A stretch of 64,000 nt of DNA from Nostoc sp. NIES-4103 (lineage in GTDB: Bacteria; Cyanobacteriota; Cyanobacteriia; Cyanobacteriales; Nostocaceae), in NCBI RefSeq assembly GCF_002368335.1, contig NZ_AP018288.1, positions 3,677,044 to 3,741,043 of the forward strand, in the 5' to 3' direction. The position numbers and the translations under genes are program-made. Numbering within the stretch: the stretch's first letter is position 1; every line of letters begins with the position of its first letter. A model generated the notes under the pieces. That model was given only the letters and a program-made list of their open reading frames with translations, made no database searches and was not told the origin of the DNA. Shown here in pieces: positions 9,301 through 17,064 of this stretch.

Positions 9301-12231
9301 TCCATCTGGTATTATTTCACGAACAACGTAAGTTCCAGGTGTAAGGTTGTTAAATTCATACTGCCCTGTCTCATCAATATCAAGGGTGCTGGGGTCATCT
9401 TGTGCCGTGACTTGGACGGGTTCTCCAGGATCAAGTATGCCATTATTATTAATATCTAAATAAATACTAACCCCGGCTAAACCAGGTTCTAAAACACTTC
9501 TACTGCCTTCCCCAATACCACCAAACGCATCTAATATGTCATCAATAGAAGTAAATTTTGTGCCATCAGGGTCAATCGTTTGAATCACACTCAAAGACGC
9601 ATCATTACCTACCCCAAAGGCAGACAAATTAAATCCTTGTGCCTTTAGACGTTCTACTTCATCAACAATTGATCCACCCCGGTTCTGTTCTCCATCGGTT
9701 AAGAAGATTACGTTACCATTACTTGTTTGTGTTCCAATAGAAGCAAAAGTTTCTTCCACTTTTTGTAGAGCAATTTCTGGGTTAGTCCCAGTAAAGTTAC
9801 CAACACCAAATGCTCCAGAGCGAATGGAGCGTAATATTTCCTCTACATCGGTTATCCCATCACCATTACTGTCTGTGCCTAGTGTGGTGGTTATCTGTAA
9901 ACCATTTGTGCCTAAGTCCATGTCTGCATTAGCTGCAAACCCACTATACACAACAATGGCAACCTGCGCCCTATCTCCCAATCCTTGACTATTCAATTGT
10001 TGGTTGAGAGCAATAAAGGCAGCAATTTCCGCATCTAACCTTGTATTTTCTAAACCGTCGCCATTAAAGTCACCAATGGGAGAACCAACAAAACCAAAAT
10101 CAGCACTACCTGATACATCTAAAACGTAGACAACATCAGGATTAGCTCCTTGTACCAGTTCATTATCTCTAACCCCATTCCTGTTTAAATCATTCCATTT
10201 AATACCTCTAATTGTTCCGAAATTAGCAAAAGCTGGAACTTCTACTTTAAAAGTTTGGATATCCGTCCCACCACGGCCATCGCTGACTTCTACCGTAAAT
10301 TCATAAAACGGCTTTAAATCTGCTGATGGGATAAAGCTTAAAACCCAATTTTCATCAATCTCTGTCCCCAAAGGCGCATTAAGCAGCGTATAGGTCAGAT
10401 CATCTCCATCAGGATCAGTGGCTTCAATTTGGTAAGTATATGTTGATTGAGTTTCGGTATCAAAAATGCTTTCAGGTGTGCTAATAATTTCTGGTGCGCC
10501 GTTAATTCCTTCTCTGGTGAAAAACTGCTGCACTCGCCCTTGATTTCCGGCTGCATCCACTGCAATTACCGTAAATGGGGCTTGCCCTGCTACTGGCATG
10601 GGAATATTAATAAAACTAAAGTTACCCTGACTATCTGCCGTGAGCATTTGTTGGGTTTCCAAGAACGCCACTGTTAATCCTGGCTCTGTTTGTCCAACAA
10701 GAGTGACGAAGCGATCGCTTGTAATCCCATCTCCTAATATTCCTGTATCACTTTCGGGGGCTAACCCAAATGTTAAGGGTGGAGGTGTCAGGTCAAGGGT
10801 AAAGCTTACCGTTACTATCTCAGATTCTTGCCCAAAGCTATTTTTGGCTTTTAATTCCAGGGTATAATCTCCATCTGGCAATGCACCATTGCTTAAGACA
10901 TCGTACTGTTCTAAAGAGATAGTAAAACTGCCGTCTTCATTCAGCGCATCGCTAATATCAACAAAGCCGTTACCGTTAAGATTACCTTGTAAAGTGGTGG
11001 CATCCGTTGTCTGTCCGCTAACAGTAGGATCTTGGGTGAGGCGATCGCTGTCACTGACCCCTGTATCATTGACTAAGCTTGCTTCGATTTGTGGTAGTTT
11101 TCCAGGATTGGGTATGAAGTGATTGGGGTAGCTACTTAAGTCATTTGGCGTAACGTTTTCTACATATATATATGGTCTAGCTGACAGCGATCCTTTGCTA
11201 TCACTGTCTATGAGAATAATTGCGCCACCTGTATAAGTACTAAATTTAATGTAACCATCAGCAATAGGATTGAGTCCTTGATATCCAAAACGACTTAATA
11301 CTTGGCTAAGGTCAATGACATCCTGGCGCAGTTCAAAGTCCTTAATGGTGTCGCCTGCATCCCTGATGCTTTGGTAAACAAATACATCAGCACCTAACCC
11401 ACCTGTAATTAAGTCTGCACCTACTTTGCCAATGACGCGATCACTCAGTGGTGTACCTGTTAAAACATCACGTCCATCTGTGCCAACAATTTCGTTAACC
11501 GATTGTTCTACCCGCAAAGTTTGACCATTGATTGTGACTATGTTGTGGTCATCTTCTACGTTGATGGCTTGCAGTTGTCCTGGTGTTAACTCAACCCCAT
11601 CAACAATAGCAGCAAATAACTCTCCTTCATCTCCAGGTGTGTCTATTGGGTTTAATTGTGAATCTATGTAATGTCCCAGTTCTTCAGTGAGAACTGTGGC
11701 GATCGCATTTGTAGGGTTCTGTTCTACAAATTCTTGTGCCAGATAAATTGTATTTGTCTGCTGACTAAAAGCACCTTGAGTTTTGAGTTCCTGATCTGTA
11801 ACAACTTCTATAGATGGTAAGTTCTGACCCTGAGCTAAATCTTTAATCAGGGCTGTGGCTGTTTGGAGTTGCCATCCTGAGCCAAAGGCTATTTGTAAGC
11901 TGTCAATATAATTTGGTTTTTGCAGAAAATCATCAAAAGATTGACGCACCTGTAAAAGTGCGAGGTTGATGGCTTGGGTATTAACTACTGGTGATGTTCC
12001 CACCAGAGGATCTACTAGCGAATGTAACCCAGAAAAATTAGAGTGAATAGAGAAATTCGGTGGTAGGGTTGTAGACGTAAGTGCCGGAATCTCTAGCTTT
12101 TCAGCTCCCAGTAGACCAGAAGGCAGTCCTCCCAATCGTTCAGGCGACGGAAATAAAGATTGATCCAAAAGTGCATACTGAAAATCGAGGTAGGAGTTAC
12201 CTTGGTCAAAAACGTTAAATTCGTTATACAT
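3367..12231 (-). CDS. Giant mosaic YD-repeat/RHS surface protein with RTX-like, VWA, SdrD-B-like and Ig-like domains
   Basis: A protein of about 2954 residues. In order it shows: a cyanobacterial N-terminal region with a TEELGHYID...DTPGDEGELF signature; an RTX-like stretch (GTDGRDVLTG, GGLGADVF); Ig/cadherin-like segments; a VWA domain with YVLDVSGSADFG and FLTDGEQNRGG (about nt 10140-9540); an SdrD-B-like domain with YLDINNNGILDPGE; several DPDGDPLNFSL-type putative Ig domains; dozens of YD repeats (nt about 6990-4000); and an RHS core RARYYDPATGRFVSRD followed by DPSG. About 105 variable residues then end the chain. No classic signal peptide is seen. I chose the ATG at 12231 (GGTGGG upstream) over the GTG 36 bases earlier, which has no ribosome site. 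Likely secreted, acting in adhesion or contact-dependent competition; no immunity gene is recognised downstream. Confidence 0.85.
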   Translation of the reverse strand: MYNEFNVFDQGNSYLDFQYALLDQSLFPSPERLGGLPSGLLGAEKLEIPALTSTTLPPNFSIHSNFSGLHSLVDPLVGTSPVVNTQAINLALLQVRQSFDDFLQKPNYIDSLQIAFGSGWQLQTATALIKDLAQGQNLPSIEVVTDQELKTQGAFSQQTNTIYLAQEFVEQNPTNAIATVLTEELGHYIDSQLNPIDTPGDEGELFAAIVDGVELTPGQLQAINVEDDHNIVTINGQTLRVEQSVNEIVGTDGRDVLTGTPLSDRVIGKVGADLITGGLGADVFVYQSIRDAGDTIKDFELRQDVIDLSQVLSRFGYQGLNPIADGYIKFSTYTGGAIILIDSDSKGSLSARPYIYVENVTPNDLSSYPNHFIPNPGKLPQIEASLVNDTGVSDSDRLTQDPTVSGQTTDATTLQGNLNGNGFVDISDALNEDGSFTISLEQYDVLSNGALPDGDYTLELKAKNSFGQESEIVTVSFTLDLTPPPLTFGLAPESDTGILGDGITSDRFVTLVGQTEPGLTVAFLETQQMLTADSQGNFSFINIPMPVAGQAPFTVIAVDAAGNQGRVQQFFTREGINGAPEIISTPESIFDTETQSTYTYQIEATDPDGDDLTYTLLNAPLGTEIDENWVLSFIPSADLKPFYEFTVEVSDGRGGTDIQTFKVEVPAFANFGTIRGIKWNDLNRNGVRDNELVQGANPDVVYVLDVSGSADFGFVGSPIGDFNGDGLENTRLDAEIAAFIALNQQLNSQGLGDRAQVAIVVYSGFAANADMDLGTNGLQITTTLGTDSNGDGITDVEEILRSIRSGAFGVGNFTGTNPEIALQKVEETFASIGTQTSNGNVIFLTDGEQNRGGSIVDEVERLKAQGFNLSAFGVGNDASLSVIQTIDPDGTKFTSIDDILDAFGGIGEGSRSVLEPGLAGVSIYLDINNNGILDPGEPVQVTAQDDPSTLDIDETGQYEFNNLTPGTYVVREIIPDGFEQTFPLRNIASPDFHTVELEAGEIAENIDFGNVQIAINQDPIITSTPIIEAVVGQPYEYLVRANDPDGDPLNFSLNQAPEGMVIDPQTGRISYTPTITAITSNFDTSDSQIRPGIDNQASFTDDNQGINFGNTNGDYAVGEGFRTFSNLPVGPLFRSAVSFNLSSLSSQVTSAKLQLQKNRTSGDPIETLELFEVTTDANTLYTSSYVSPAIYEDLGTGRSYGTFDVATGGNTNEILEFELNAAAIAAINAASGDFFSIGLALLSANPNNTTEAAEYLFAFSGNAGIQRLVLETENEETVEIFVSDGKGGEAIQNYTLSIVESSDNQPPVITSTPTISIALGETYEYQIEVTDPNADSLTYSLINFPDGMEIDEFGEITWIPTEIGEFTLEIAVSDGRGGADTQIYRIEVVRDLAEDTEAPQINLGFNSTVFKLGETLNLQVQGFDNVGLADLDLSLNGDSLVLTPDTIANGFINNTSVTLNTTGVFEVVATATDFAGNTDTETITVRVINPNDTEAPITELDLSGFDPLNPVITELTDIVGTINDPDLEFYRVELAPVSLINLSNPAANDPDYITIAEGRVNVDNGVLAQIDPNLYRNDSYYIRVYTQDYSGNINVQGVVLGINTQNKPGRFALEFTDLSIPLTGIPIEIQRRYDSQDAKFAGDFGYGWSLGLQDAQIQEAAPTGVDLSRDDFFGGNSFTVGTRVTLTTPDGRRVGFTFDPVPDLAGLLGVRYKPTFTPDAGVYDRLEVDYTPLSVRSDGSVGLYLFGFTYNPSQYRLITKDGTTYRYDQYQGLLDITDRNGNKLTYTDAGIFSSTGQSITFERDAQGRITEIIDPAGIAIAYSYDAQGNLVSVSDRNSDTTQFVYDTQLPSYLTEIIDPLGRKGTRTEYDEQGRIIRLIDAEGNALDLSYSGGASSQTIKDPLGNNLTRVFDARGNVVQEFDALGGITQRTFDNNNNLLSETDPEGNSKSYTYDSRGNVLTETDGEGNTKRYTYNARNDILTKTDALGNVTTYTYDANSNLSSRKDPLGNVISYKYDQNGLLTEVIDANGQTSTLRYDVYGNLTELVDPTGAKTSFTYDRNGQVTSVTDALGAITNYVYDAQGRLIEQTDPEGNACGCGTRGITRTEYNAAGEKIAEIDALGRRTEYRYNERGLLIETIFPDETPNDLSDNPRIKDEYDALDRLIINIDELGRKTHYIYDALGRQIEIIYPDTTPEDLSDNPRMRTEYDKSGRIIAETDELGNRTEFAYDKAGRLITSNNAINEITLYSYDADGRQISITDALGRTTNYSYDALDRITSTTYANNTVMTTTYDALGRIIAETDLAGNTTNYEYDQLGRLTTVIDALNQRTEYKYDAVGNLIEQKDANSHITKFAYDSLRRRTAMILPLGQRSEMNYDKVGNLVTITDFNGDVTTYNYDVRDRLITKSFSDGTPTETFTYTLTGELATVTDNRGVTNYGYDERDRLLFRTEPDGRTISYTYDLAGNILTLAVPSGRTTYTYDALNRIDTVIDPDSGITRYTYDAVGKLIKTEFPNGVTENLQYDLLNRLTYVENRNSTGIISSYAYTLDAIGNRIKVEENDGRIVEYNYDDLYRLTQEKITDILAGNKTVEYKFDPVGNRLQRIDLVEGTTTYTYDANDRLLEEILGGKVTQYQYDAIGNLTAKLENGETLAEYEWNAKGELVAVEVTENGETGRIEFEYDHNGIRVAINVDGEETRFLIDSNQQEYAQVIEEYQANGNVNTTYTHGWDLISQDNGNERTYYQVDGLGSTRLLTNNNGAILVEYDYDAYGNLTRKVGDANNNYLFAGEQFDEAVDGYYLRARYYDPATGRFVSRDSFAGFNDRPLSLNDYLYVEGNSVNAIDPSGEVALLSYTKLLTSPANQAAFFTITGFQAFGSANLLFIANVLAGASDASSRSNDFFEIALSETQKELKRIQKAVELVAKVAPKPLGKAIKNGFKTGAFLGIQYIKSKIGLM

Positions 12232-12682
12232 TTGGGATTCCCACCCTAGTATCTGGTTACATCGCACTAAGAAAGCGTCTGCACTTTTTTTGGGTACTAT
12301 GGGATTGATGGTATGAACGCCCTCAATCTTTATTATTTGTCAATTTGTAGGTGAACCAGAGACTTACCCGGATGTTACCTCACAAAGTTTTGAGTTTGAC
12401 TCCACATAACAAAAGCCATGTAAATCCGAAAAATTGACCTAATCAGCTTTCCGTATTTATATGTGTACAAATAAAAATCAGTACGCTTTTACGCTAAACA
12501 ATAGATATCATACTGAGTTAGCCTCAAAGCTTTTGTTAATTTCTTGTAAAGAATATGTAAACGCATCTGCGATCGCTGTTGGAAGTTGTACCTTTTCCCA
12601 GTCGCAATCCAATACATCCAGCGATCGCTTTGAACGACTCTTCGACAACAAGATTGCCTTTGAAAAACCAAAAACAGTCCAA

Positions 12683-12796
12683 TTATTCTAATTTGTTACT
12701 TTCGGCAAGTTTTTCCAGGGTTTCGTAATTTAACTTCATCCTATGGCGTAAATCTACTATCCATTCAAGATTTAATTCTAGATAATTTTCGCTCAT
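12683..12796 (-). CDS. Small hypothetical protein (37 aa)
   Basis: ATG is preceded by a strong GGGGAG ribosome site seven bases upstream. The predicted 37-residue chain starts MSENYLELNLEW and is predicted helical, with a charged end (KLAESNKLE). It follows another short ORF by 16 bases, suggesting a two-gene transcript. I do not recognise the family. The good ribosome site is the main evidence; it could also be a fragment of a larger lost gene. Confidence 0.35.
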   Translation of the reverse strand: MSENYLELNLEWIVDLRHRMKLNYETLEKLAESNKLE

Positions 12797-12812
12797 CAAA
12801 TTCTCCCCTACA

Positions 12813-12950
12813 TTAACCGCCATAGCCAAACATACTCCTACATCTACCTTCAGCTATTAACTCCATCATTTCCAGCCATAAATACGTGTTTTCTGCTGGC
12901 TGCATACTTATGTGCGTGTGGGATTTCTTTAACCTCAGCCACCGCCGCAT
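12813..12950 (-). CDS. Small hypothetical protein (45 aa)
   Basis: A short frame beginning MRRWLRLKKSHTHISMQP and ending CRSMFGYGG, placed 16 bases before the next small ORF. Its own ribosome site is poor, and the open frame continues a few codons upstream without a better start, so it may be the tail of a decayed gene. Basic N-terminus and mixed helix pattern; no recognised family. Confidence 0.25.
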   Translation of the reverse strand: MRRWLRLKKSHTHISMQPAENTYLWLEMMELIAEGRCRSMFGYGG

Positions 12951-13133
12951 CGCCTTTGAACTAGTAGAGGCATGACGAATGATTAAATTGATCCTTTATA
13001 CCGTTTTACTTTAATGTTGATACAAATAGGGAGCAGGGGTGAAAGAATTTGTATCAGTATTTTCGTGAAATGGTATTTCCATAGAAAGAATCATTTGTTT
13101 CTCTGACTTCAACAAAGGCTCAAAAATCAGGAG

Positions 13134-14501
13134 TCAGGATAATAAATTTTGGATTCTAGATTGCGAATTTTTTTCTAGAAGATGGTTGTAGAGAGTTGCC
13201 ATTTCCAAACCAACTTCTTTCATAGTCCGCACTGGTCTAATCCTTTGCCGCAATTCATCCACGAAAGCTCTATTTTGAGCGAGAAAAGCGATCGCATCTG
13301 TCCAAGCTTCTATATCTGATGCCGGAACTAACCAGCCATCTACACCATGTCGCACTAACTCTGCTATTCCGCCGAGATTGGAACCTAACACTGGCGTACC
13401 CACAGCATGAGCTTCTAAAACTGTAAGAGGCCCTGTCTCAAGCCACTGGGATGGTACACCTAAAACATCAAAGTTGACCAAAGCGTCTGGCACATTTGCC
13501 CGTGATAGGGGTTCTGCAACGCAAATGCGAGGATCGTTACCAGCACGGCTCAAAACCTGTTGTTGATAGGCTTTTCCTTCGTCTTTTTGTGCTAACCCGT
13601 GAATCACCAGTTCCACTGATACGTTTAATGGCAGACGACACACTGCCTCTACTAATATATGAATGCCCTTTACTGTGTGCCAACGTCCCAAAAACCCGAT
13701 TCTTAGAGGTCTACTAGTTTGTGTAATAGGCTTGAAATTAGGTTTTGCTTTTAAATAAGTTGGGTCAACTCCTTGTCTGCATAAGACAAGTTTTTCTTTA
13801 GGAATACCGTTGAGTATCAGAGCATCATACAACCACTGGCAGACAGCCACAACGCGATCACTCAAATCTACTATCTCTTGTAAGCGATTTTGATGCATGG
13901 CAACTAAAGCTGATGTCGCTAAAGCAGTAGCTAAACGCATACCAGAAAATGATTTCTGAGCAATCGCGCTTAAAGATACGGGAATTTTAGACAATAGAGG
14001 TGCTAGGCTTGATGGTATACCTTGCGCCATTGCCCAGCAGCTACCACAGCGTGTCTGCTCAATCCGTCCGTCGCAAACTTGTTGCCCATTCAAGAGCATT
14101 GTGCCACGCAAACATATGTATCCAGGTAGATGGACAGTTAATACTGTTGGCATACCTAGCTTTTTTGCCTGCCGCATGTGGTGTATGCTGCAACCAGTCA
14201 CTAAAGTATGTTGATGATAGATATCAGCTTGTTGTTGCTGGAGCCACTGAGCAAAACATTCAAACCCGCCATGCGGTGTCACATCGCGGATTTGCTCAAG
14301 GGTGAGGTCAGGAAAAATAGGATAACGATAAACGCTGATACCATTATGTTCATAGCATAATTCCTGAGTACCATTTTTTGGTGCAGCAACAATACTGCTT
14401 ACACCTTGGGAGTTTAACTGATTTACTAATCCTTCTACATAAACCTCAGTACCCCCAAAAGATTCAGGAAAATAGTATCCGATAGTTTGGATAACTTTCA
14501 T
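13134..14501 (-). CDS. GT4-family glycosyltransferase (GT-B fold)
   Basis: A 455-residue retaining glycosyltransferase of the GT4 type, which transfers sugar from a nucleotide donor, typically in polysaccharide or glycolipid synthesis at the cytoplasmic face. The N-terminal domain opens IQTIGYYFPESFGGTEVYVE, the usual glycine-rich acceptor-side loop. The C-terminal donor domain shows LRIGFLGRWHTVKGIHIL and, later, PSQWLETGPLTVLEAHAVG, the GT4 E-x7-E region that contacts the donor. A Cys cluster (CDGRIEQTRCGSCW, about residues 143-156) lies in the middle, as in several GT4 proteins with CxxC-type inserts. Stands alone; start ATG at 14501. Acceptor unknown. Confidence 0.85.
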   Translation of the reverse strand: MKVIQTIGYYFPESFGGTEVYVEGLVNQLNSQGVSSIVAAPKNGTQELCYEHNGISVYRYPIFPDLTLEQIRDVTPHGGFECFAQWLQQQQADIYHQHTLVTGCSIHHMRQAKKLGMPTVLTVHLPGYICLRGTMLLNGQQVCDGRIEQTRCGSCWAMAQGIPSSLAPLLSKIPVSLSAIAQKSFSGMRLATALATSALVAMHQNRLQEIVDLSDRVVAVCQWLYDALILNGIPKEKLVLCRQGVDPTYLKAKPNFKPITQTSRPLRIGFLGRWHTVKGIHILVEAVCRLPLNVSVELVIHGLAQKDEGKAYQQQVLSRAGNDPRICVAEPLSRANVPDALVNFDVLGVPSQWLETGPLTVLEAHAVGTPVLGSNLGGIAELVRHGVDGWLVPASDIEAWTDAIAFLAQNRAFVDELRQRIRPVRTMKEVGLEMATLYNHLLEKNSQSRIQNLLS

Positions 14502-14869
14502 TGAGAGATAGCTCCGAGTTCTTAAAAAGCCACTGATGATAAAGAAACCATGTACAGCTAATGAACCTGAATTTAGCTGGTCTTTACTAACCCATGATTC
14601 AGCATTATATCTACCTTACCAAAATCCTGACCCTAATTGCCGTTGGTTAATTTATCCCATTATATTGTAGTTCAATTTCGTCAACAGAATCCTGGTGCAG
14701 ATATTGTTGATATTAAGGCTTACTGTCGCGGTTTTCGATATGTTCTTGAAATGTTAAAAATGCTTCCACAAACACCAGAACCTATTTTATTAACCCAGAT
14801 TTTTGCCAAGCTTACCTCTCTTGGTCGTATTCATAATGCTTTTACAGCCATTGAACCCTCGTGATTTGG

Positions 14870-15118
14870 CTAAGGTATTGAATCTCCAACAATTTTACCT
14901 TTTCGCATCGATGTTTTTCCGGTTTGATTCTTGCGAAATACAACATCACAACCGAGTTTGGTAATTGCAACCATATCGGCATATGCACAGAAAGCTCTAT
15001 CCCCTAAGAGTACATCATTGGGTTTGACAAAACTGTACAGCTTCCTAGCTAATCTAATATCATGAGTATTCGAGTCAACTTTTTCTACCTCCAAATTTTT
15101 TTGACTGACGCTGCACAT
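14870..15118 (-). pseudogene. IS4-type transposase fragment
   Basis: About 80 residues from the catalytic core of an IS4-like DDE transposase: NTHDIRLARKLYSF, the DDE-type aspartate in VLLGDRAFCAYADMV, then VVFRKNQTGKTSMRKGKIVG. Both the N-terminal third and the C-terminal third are missing; the frame stops shortly after the KGKIVG block. It is a different IS4 lineage from the element at 19-21 kb. The neighbouring stretch 14502-14869 has no gene I can support, only a 75-codon plus-strand frame (14637-14864) beginning at TTG directly after a stop. Confidence 0.7.
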
Positions 15119-15370
15119 TTACCGTCTCGATTTGACAGCATTTACAAAAATAGTGATCGTAGCTCCCTCGTCCACTGCTTTTTAGGTATTAATCACTGTA
15201 ATCCTTATGGAGTATAGCTCACACCTTTTCTTAGTGCCATTCCACTATGAATCTGTTAATTAGAGTTATAAATTATAAATATATAAAAATAATTATCTAA
15301 GAGACAGATTGTGGGTAGTATATTGGTAAGGAAATTAGTTCAGACGCTTGAAAACCGGAGATCAAATTCC

Positions 15371-16501
15371 ATGAGAGAGTCGCTGAAAACTAAGATTTCA
15401 CTGATATCTAACGGAATGCAATATGAATACGATATGTTTGCTCAGTGCAAGCAAAAGTATTATGAAAATACCTATGGCTATTGCATCACCAATAAAGATG
15501 TGAAGCGCGAACACAAAATACCGCAAGTATTGTATTTAAAAGATGATTTAGTTGTATCAGTGTTGCAACGAGAAGGCTCTCCCTGGTCTTTGCAATTTGA
15601 GGGTGACGATTTGCAACTATATTATCAAGGAGAATTTTATCAAACTGTCGGTTTGCCAGAACCCTTACCTTTCTTCGGTAAAACCTTAAGTGATGGAACA
15701 CGCACTGAAGATTTGATTTCTGCTTACGGAGCCAAGACTCCAGGTTTCTTTTTTTTCCCCGATTGTTACTATTTTAGTGAAGAAAAAGCCTGCGCTTTTT
15801 GTTCACTACGGGAAGCACGCACCACAGTAGCTCGGCCGCTGAAAAATAATTTTACTACTCAGCGGATGATCGAAACCACAAACTATATTATGAATTCTGG
15901 TTGGGATATCCCCACCATCACTAATACCTGTGGAACGCCACGTACTGATGAGCTAACCCGCAGGATGATTATCGAGCCATTGAAGGCGATCGACTCTGTG
16001 AAAGGCGAAAAAACCAAAATGCACTTGTTGGTACACCCACCCAAGGACTTCAAAATCTTGGAAGAATTTAAGGAAGCAGGTGTAACCTCGATCGCGCTCA
16101 ATCTTGAAGTATATGATCGCGCTAGATTCGCAGAAATTTGCCCTGGAAAAGACCAACTTTATGGCTATGATTTGTGGTGGGATGCACTGGAATATGCCAA
16201 GCAAGTGTTTGGGGAATATCAGGTTTATTGTGGATTGATTTGGGGGGTTGAACCCTTAGAGTCGAGCAAAGAGGGGATGGAAGAAATCCTGAGCCGCAAA
16301 ATTGGTTTAGCTACCAATATTTTTCACGCCGATCCGGGTACGCCAATGGCTAGTCACCCTCAGCCAACGGAAGAGCATATCTGGGAGTTAGCTGAATGGG
16401 AAGATAAGTTGTATCGCAAATATCCTGATGCACGAACTATCTATAACATCAGTATGCGAAATACGATTGATTGGGAAATTCACAACGGCTATATGAATTA
16501 A
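15371..16501 (+). CDS. Radical SAM enzyme with CX8CX2C motif
   Basis: About 376 residues. The iron-sulfur site is visible as DCYYFSEEKACAFC, Cys at about 132, 141 and 144, a CX8CX2C spacing rather than the usual CX3CX2C. A TIM-barrel-like body follows, with TNTCGTPRTDE, a beta strand before MHLLVHPPKDF, and VTSIALNLEVYDR. The N-terminal 120 residues are a beta-rich domain. It opens an operon with a phosphoribosyltransferase 14 bases downstream, a GT2 enzyme and a LOG-type hydrolase, so a nucleotide- or base-derived substrate is plausible. I prefer the ATG at 15371 (GGAG ten bases upstream); a GTG at 15311 would add 20 residues. The reaction is unknown. Confidence 0.8.
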   Translation: MRESLKTKISLISNGMQYEYDMFAQCKQKYYENTYGYCITNKDVKREHKIPQVLYLKDDLVVSVLQREGSPWSLQFEGDDLQLYYQGEFYQTVGLPEPLPFFGKTLSDGTRTEDLISAYGAKTPGFFFFPDCYYFSEEKACAFCSLREARTTVARPLKNNFTTQRMIETTNYIMNSGWDIPTITNTCGTPRTDELTRRMIIEPLKAIDSVKGEKTKMHLLVHPPKDFKILEEFKEAGVTSIALNLEVYDRARFAEICPGKDQLYGYDLWWDALEYAKQVFGEYQVYCGLIWGVEPLESSKEGMEEILSRKIGLATNIFHADPGTPMASHPQPTEEHIWELAEWEDKLYRKYPDARTIYNISMRNTIDWEIHNGYMN

Positions 16502-16515
16502 ATTGGCTTAAAGTT

Positions 16516-17064
16516 ATGACACGGATAGATCGCTGTACCTGGGAAGATGTCGATCAACTTTCCCGCCAATTAGCTGCCAAAATCGATGAGCAGTTCGACG
16601 TAATTGTTTGCATCATGCGTGGTGGTGCGATTCCCGGCGTAATCTTAGCCAACGAATTGAAGATTGATCGGGTGTTAGGGATTAAAGTCGTCCAAAATGG
16701 TCAGGTAAGCTCAGTCCTGTCTTCTAGTAGTGCTAATAGTAATATGCCCTACCAAGGACAACGGGGGGAAATTGTAGTTCCGATGAATAACCTCGATCTC
16801 CGTAATCTCAAGGTTTTGGTAGTAGATGATGTGCTAGATTCCGGTGAAAGTGCGCGATTGGTCATAGATACTGTTTATGATCACGGTGCGGCACAAGCCA
16901 AGCTAGCTACTCTACACGTCAAATCCTATTCCTCATTTAAGTCAGATTACTATGTGGAAGAAAAAACTAATTGGTTGTTTTATCCCTGGATGGCCACTAG
17001 TGAATTATTACAAATGGAATCCCGCTTACAAGCCGCAGACAAAGTTACTCCCAAGGAAAGTTAG
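16516..17064 (+). CDS. Phosphoribosyltransferase (type I PRT, Gpt-like)
   Basis: A 182-residue type I phosphoribosyltransferase. The PRPP-binding loop is clear: VLVVDDVLDSGESARLV at about residues 100-116, two acidic residues then the glycine/serine loop. Upstream, FDVIVCIMRGGAIPGVILA is the pyrophosphate-loop region typical of xanthine/guanine-type enzymes. The family joins a base to PRPP, giving a nucleotide and pyrophosphate, or the reverse. The ATG at 16516 lies 14 bases after the radical SAM stop; an in-frame ATG inside that gene is less likely. The stop codon abuts the next ATG (TAGATG), so the two are probably translationally coupled. The base it handles cannot be told from sequence. 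Confidence 0.85.
   Translation: MTRIDRCTWEDVDQLSRQLAAKIDEQFDVIVCIMRGGAIPGVILANELKIDRVLGIKVVQNGQVSSVLSSSSANSNMPYQGQRGEIVVPMNNLDLRNLKVLVVDDVLDSGESARLVIDTVYDHGAAQAKLATLHVKSYSSFKSDYYVEEKTNWLFYPWMATSELLQMESRLQAADKVTPKES

Noticed and set aside
12461..12691. Plus-strand 76-codon frame after the giant gene
   Set aside because: No ribosome site or family pattern; it contains a HIP1-rich stretch and overlaps an opposing frame.
14637..14864. 75-codon plus-strand frame starting at TTG
   Set aside because: A stop codon directly precedes the TTG, there is no ribosome site, and I recognise no family. It might be a gene remnant but cannot be supported.
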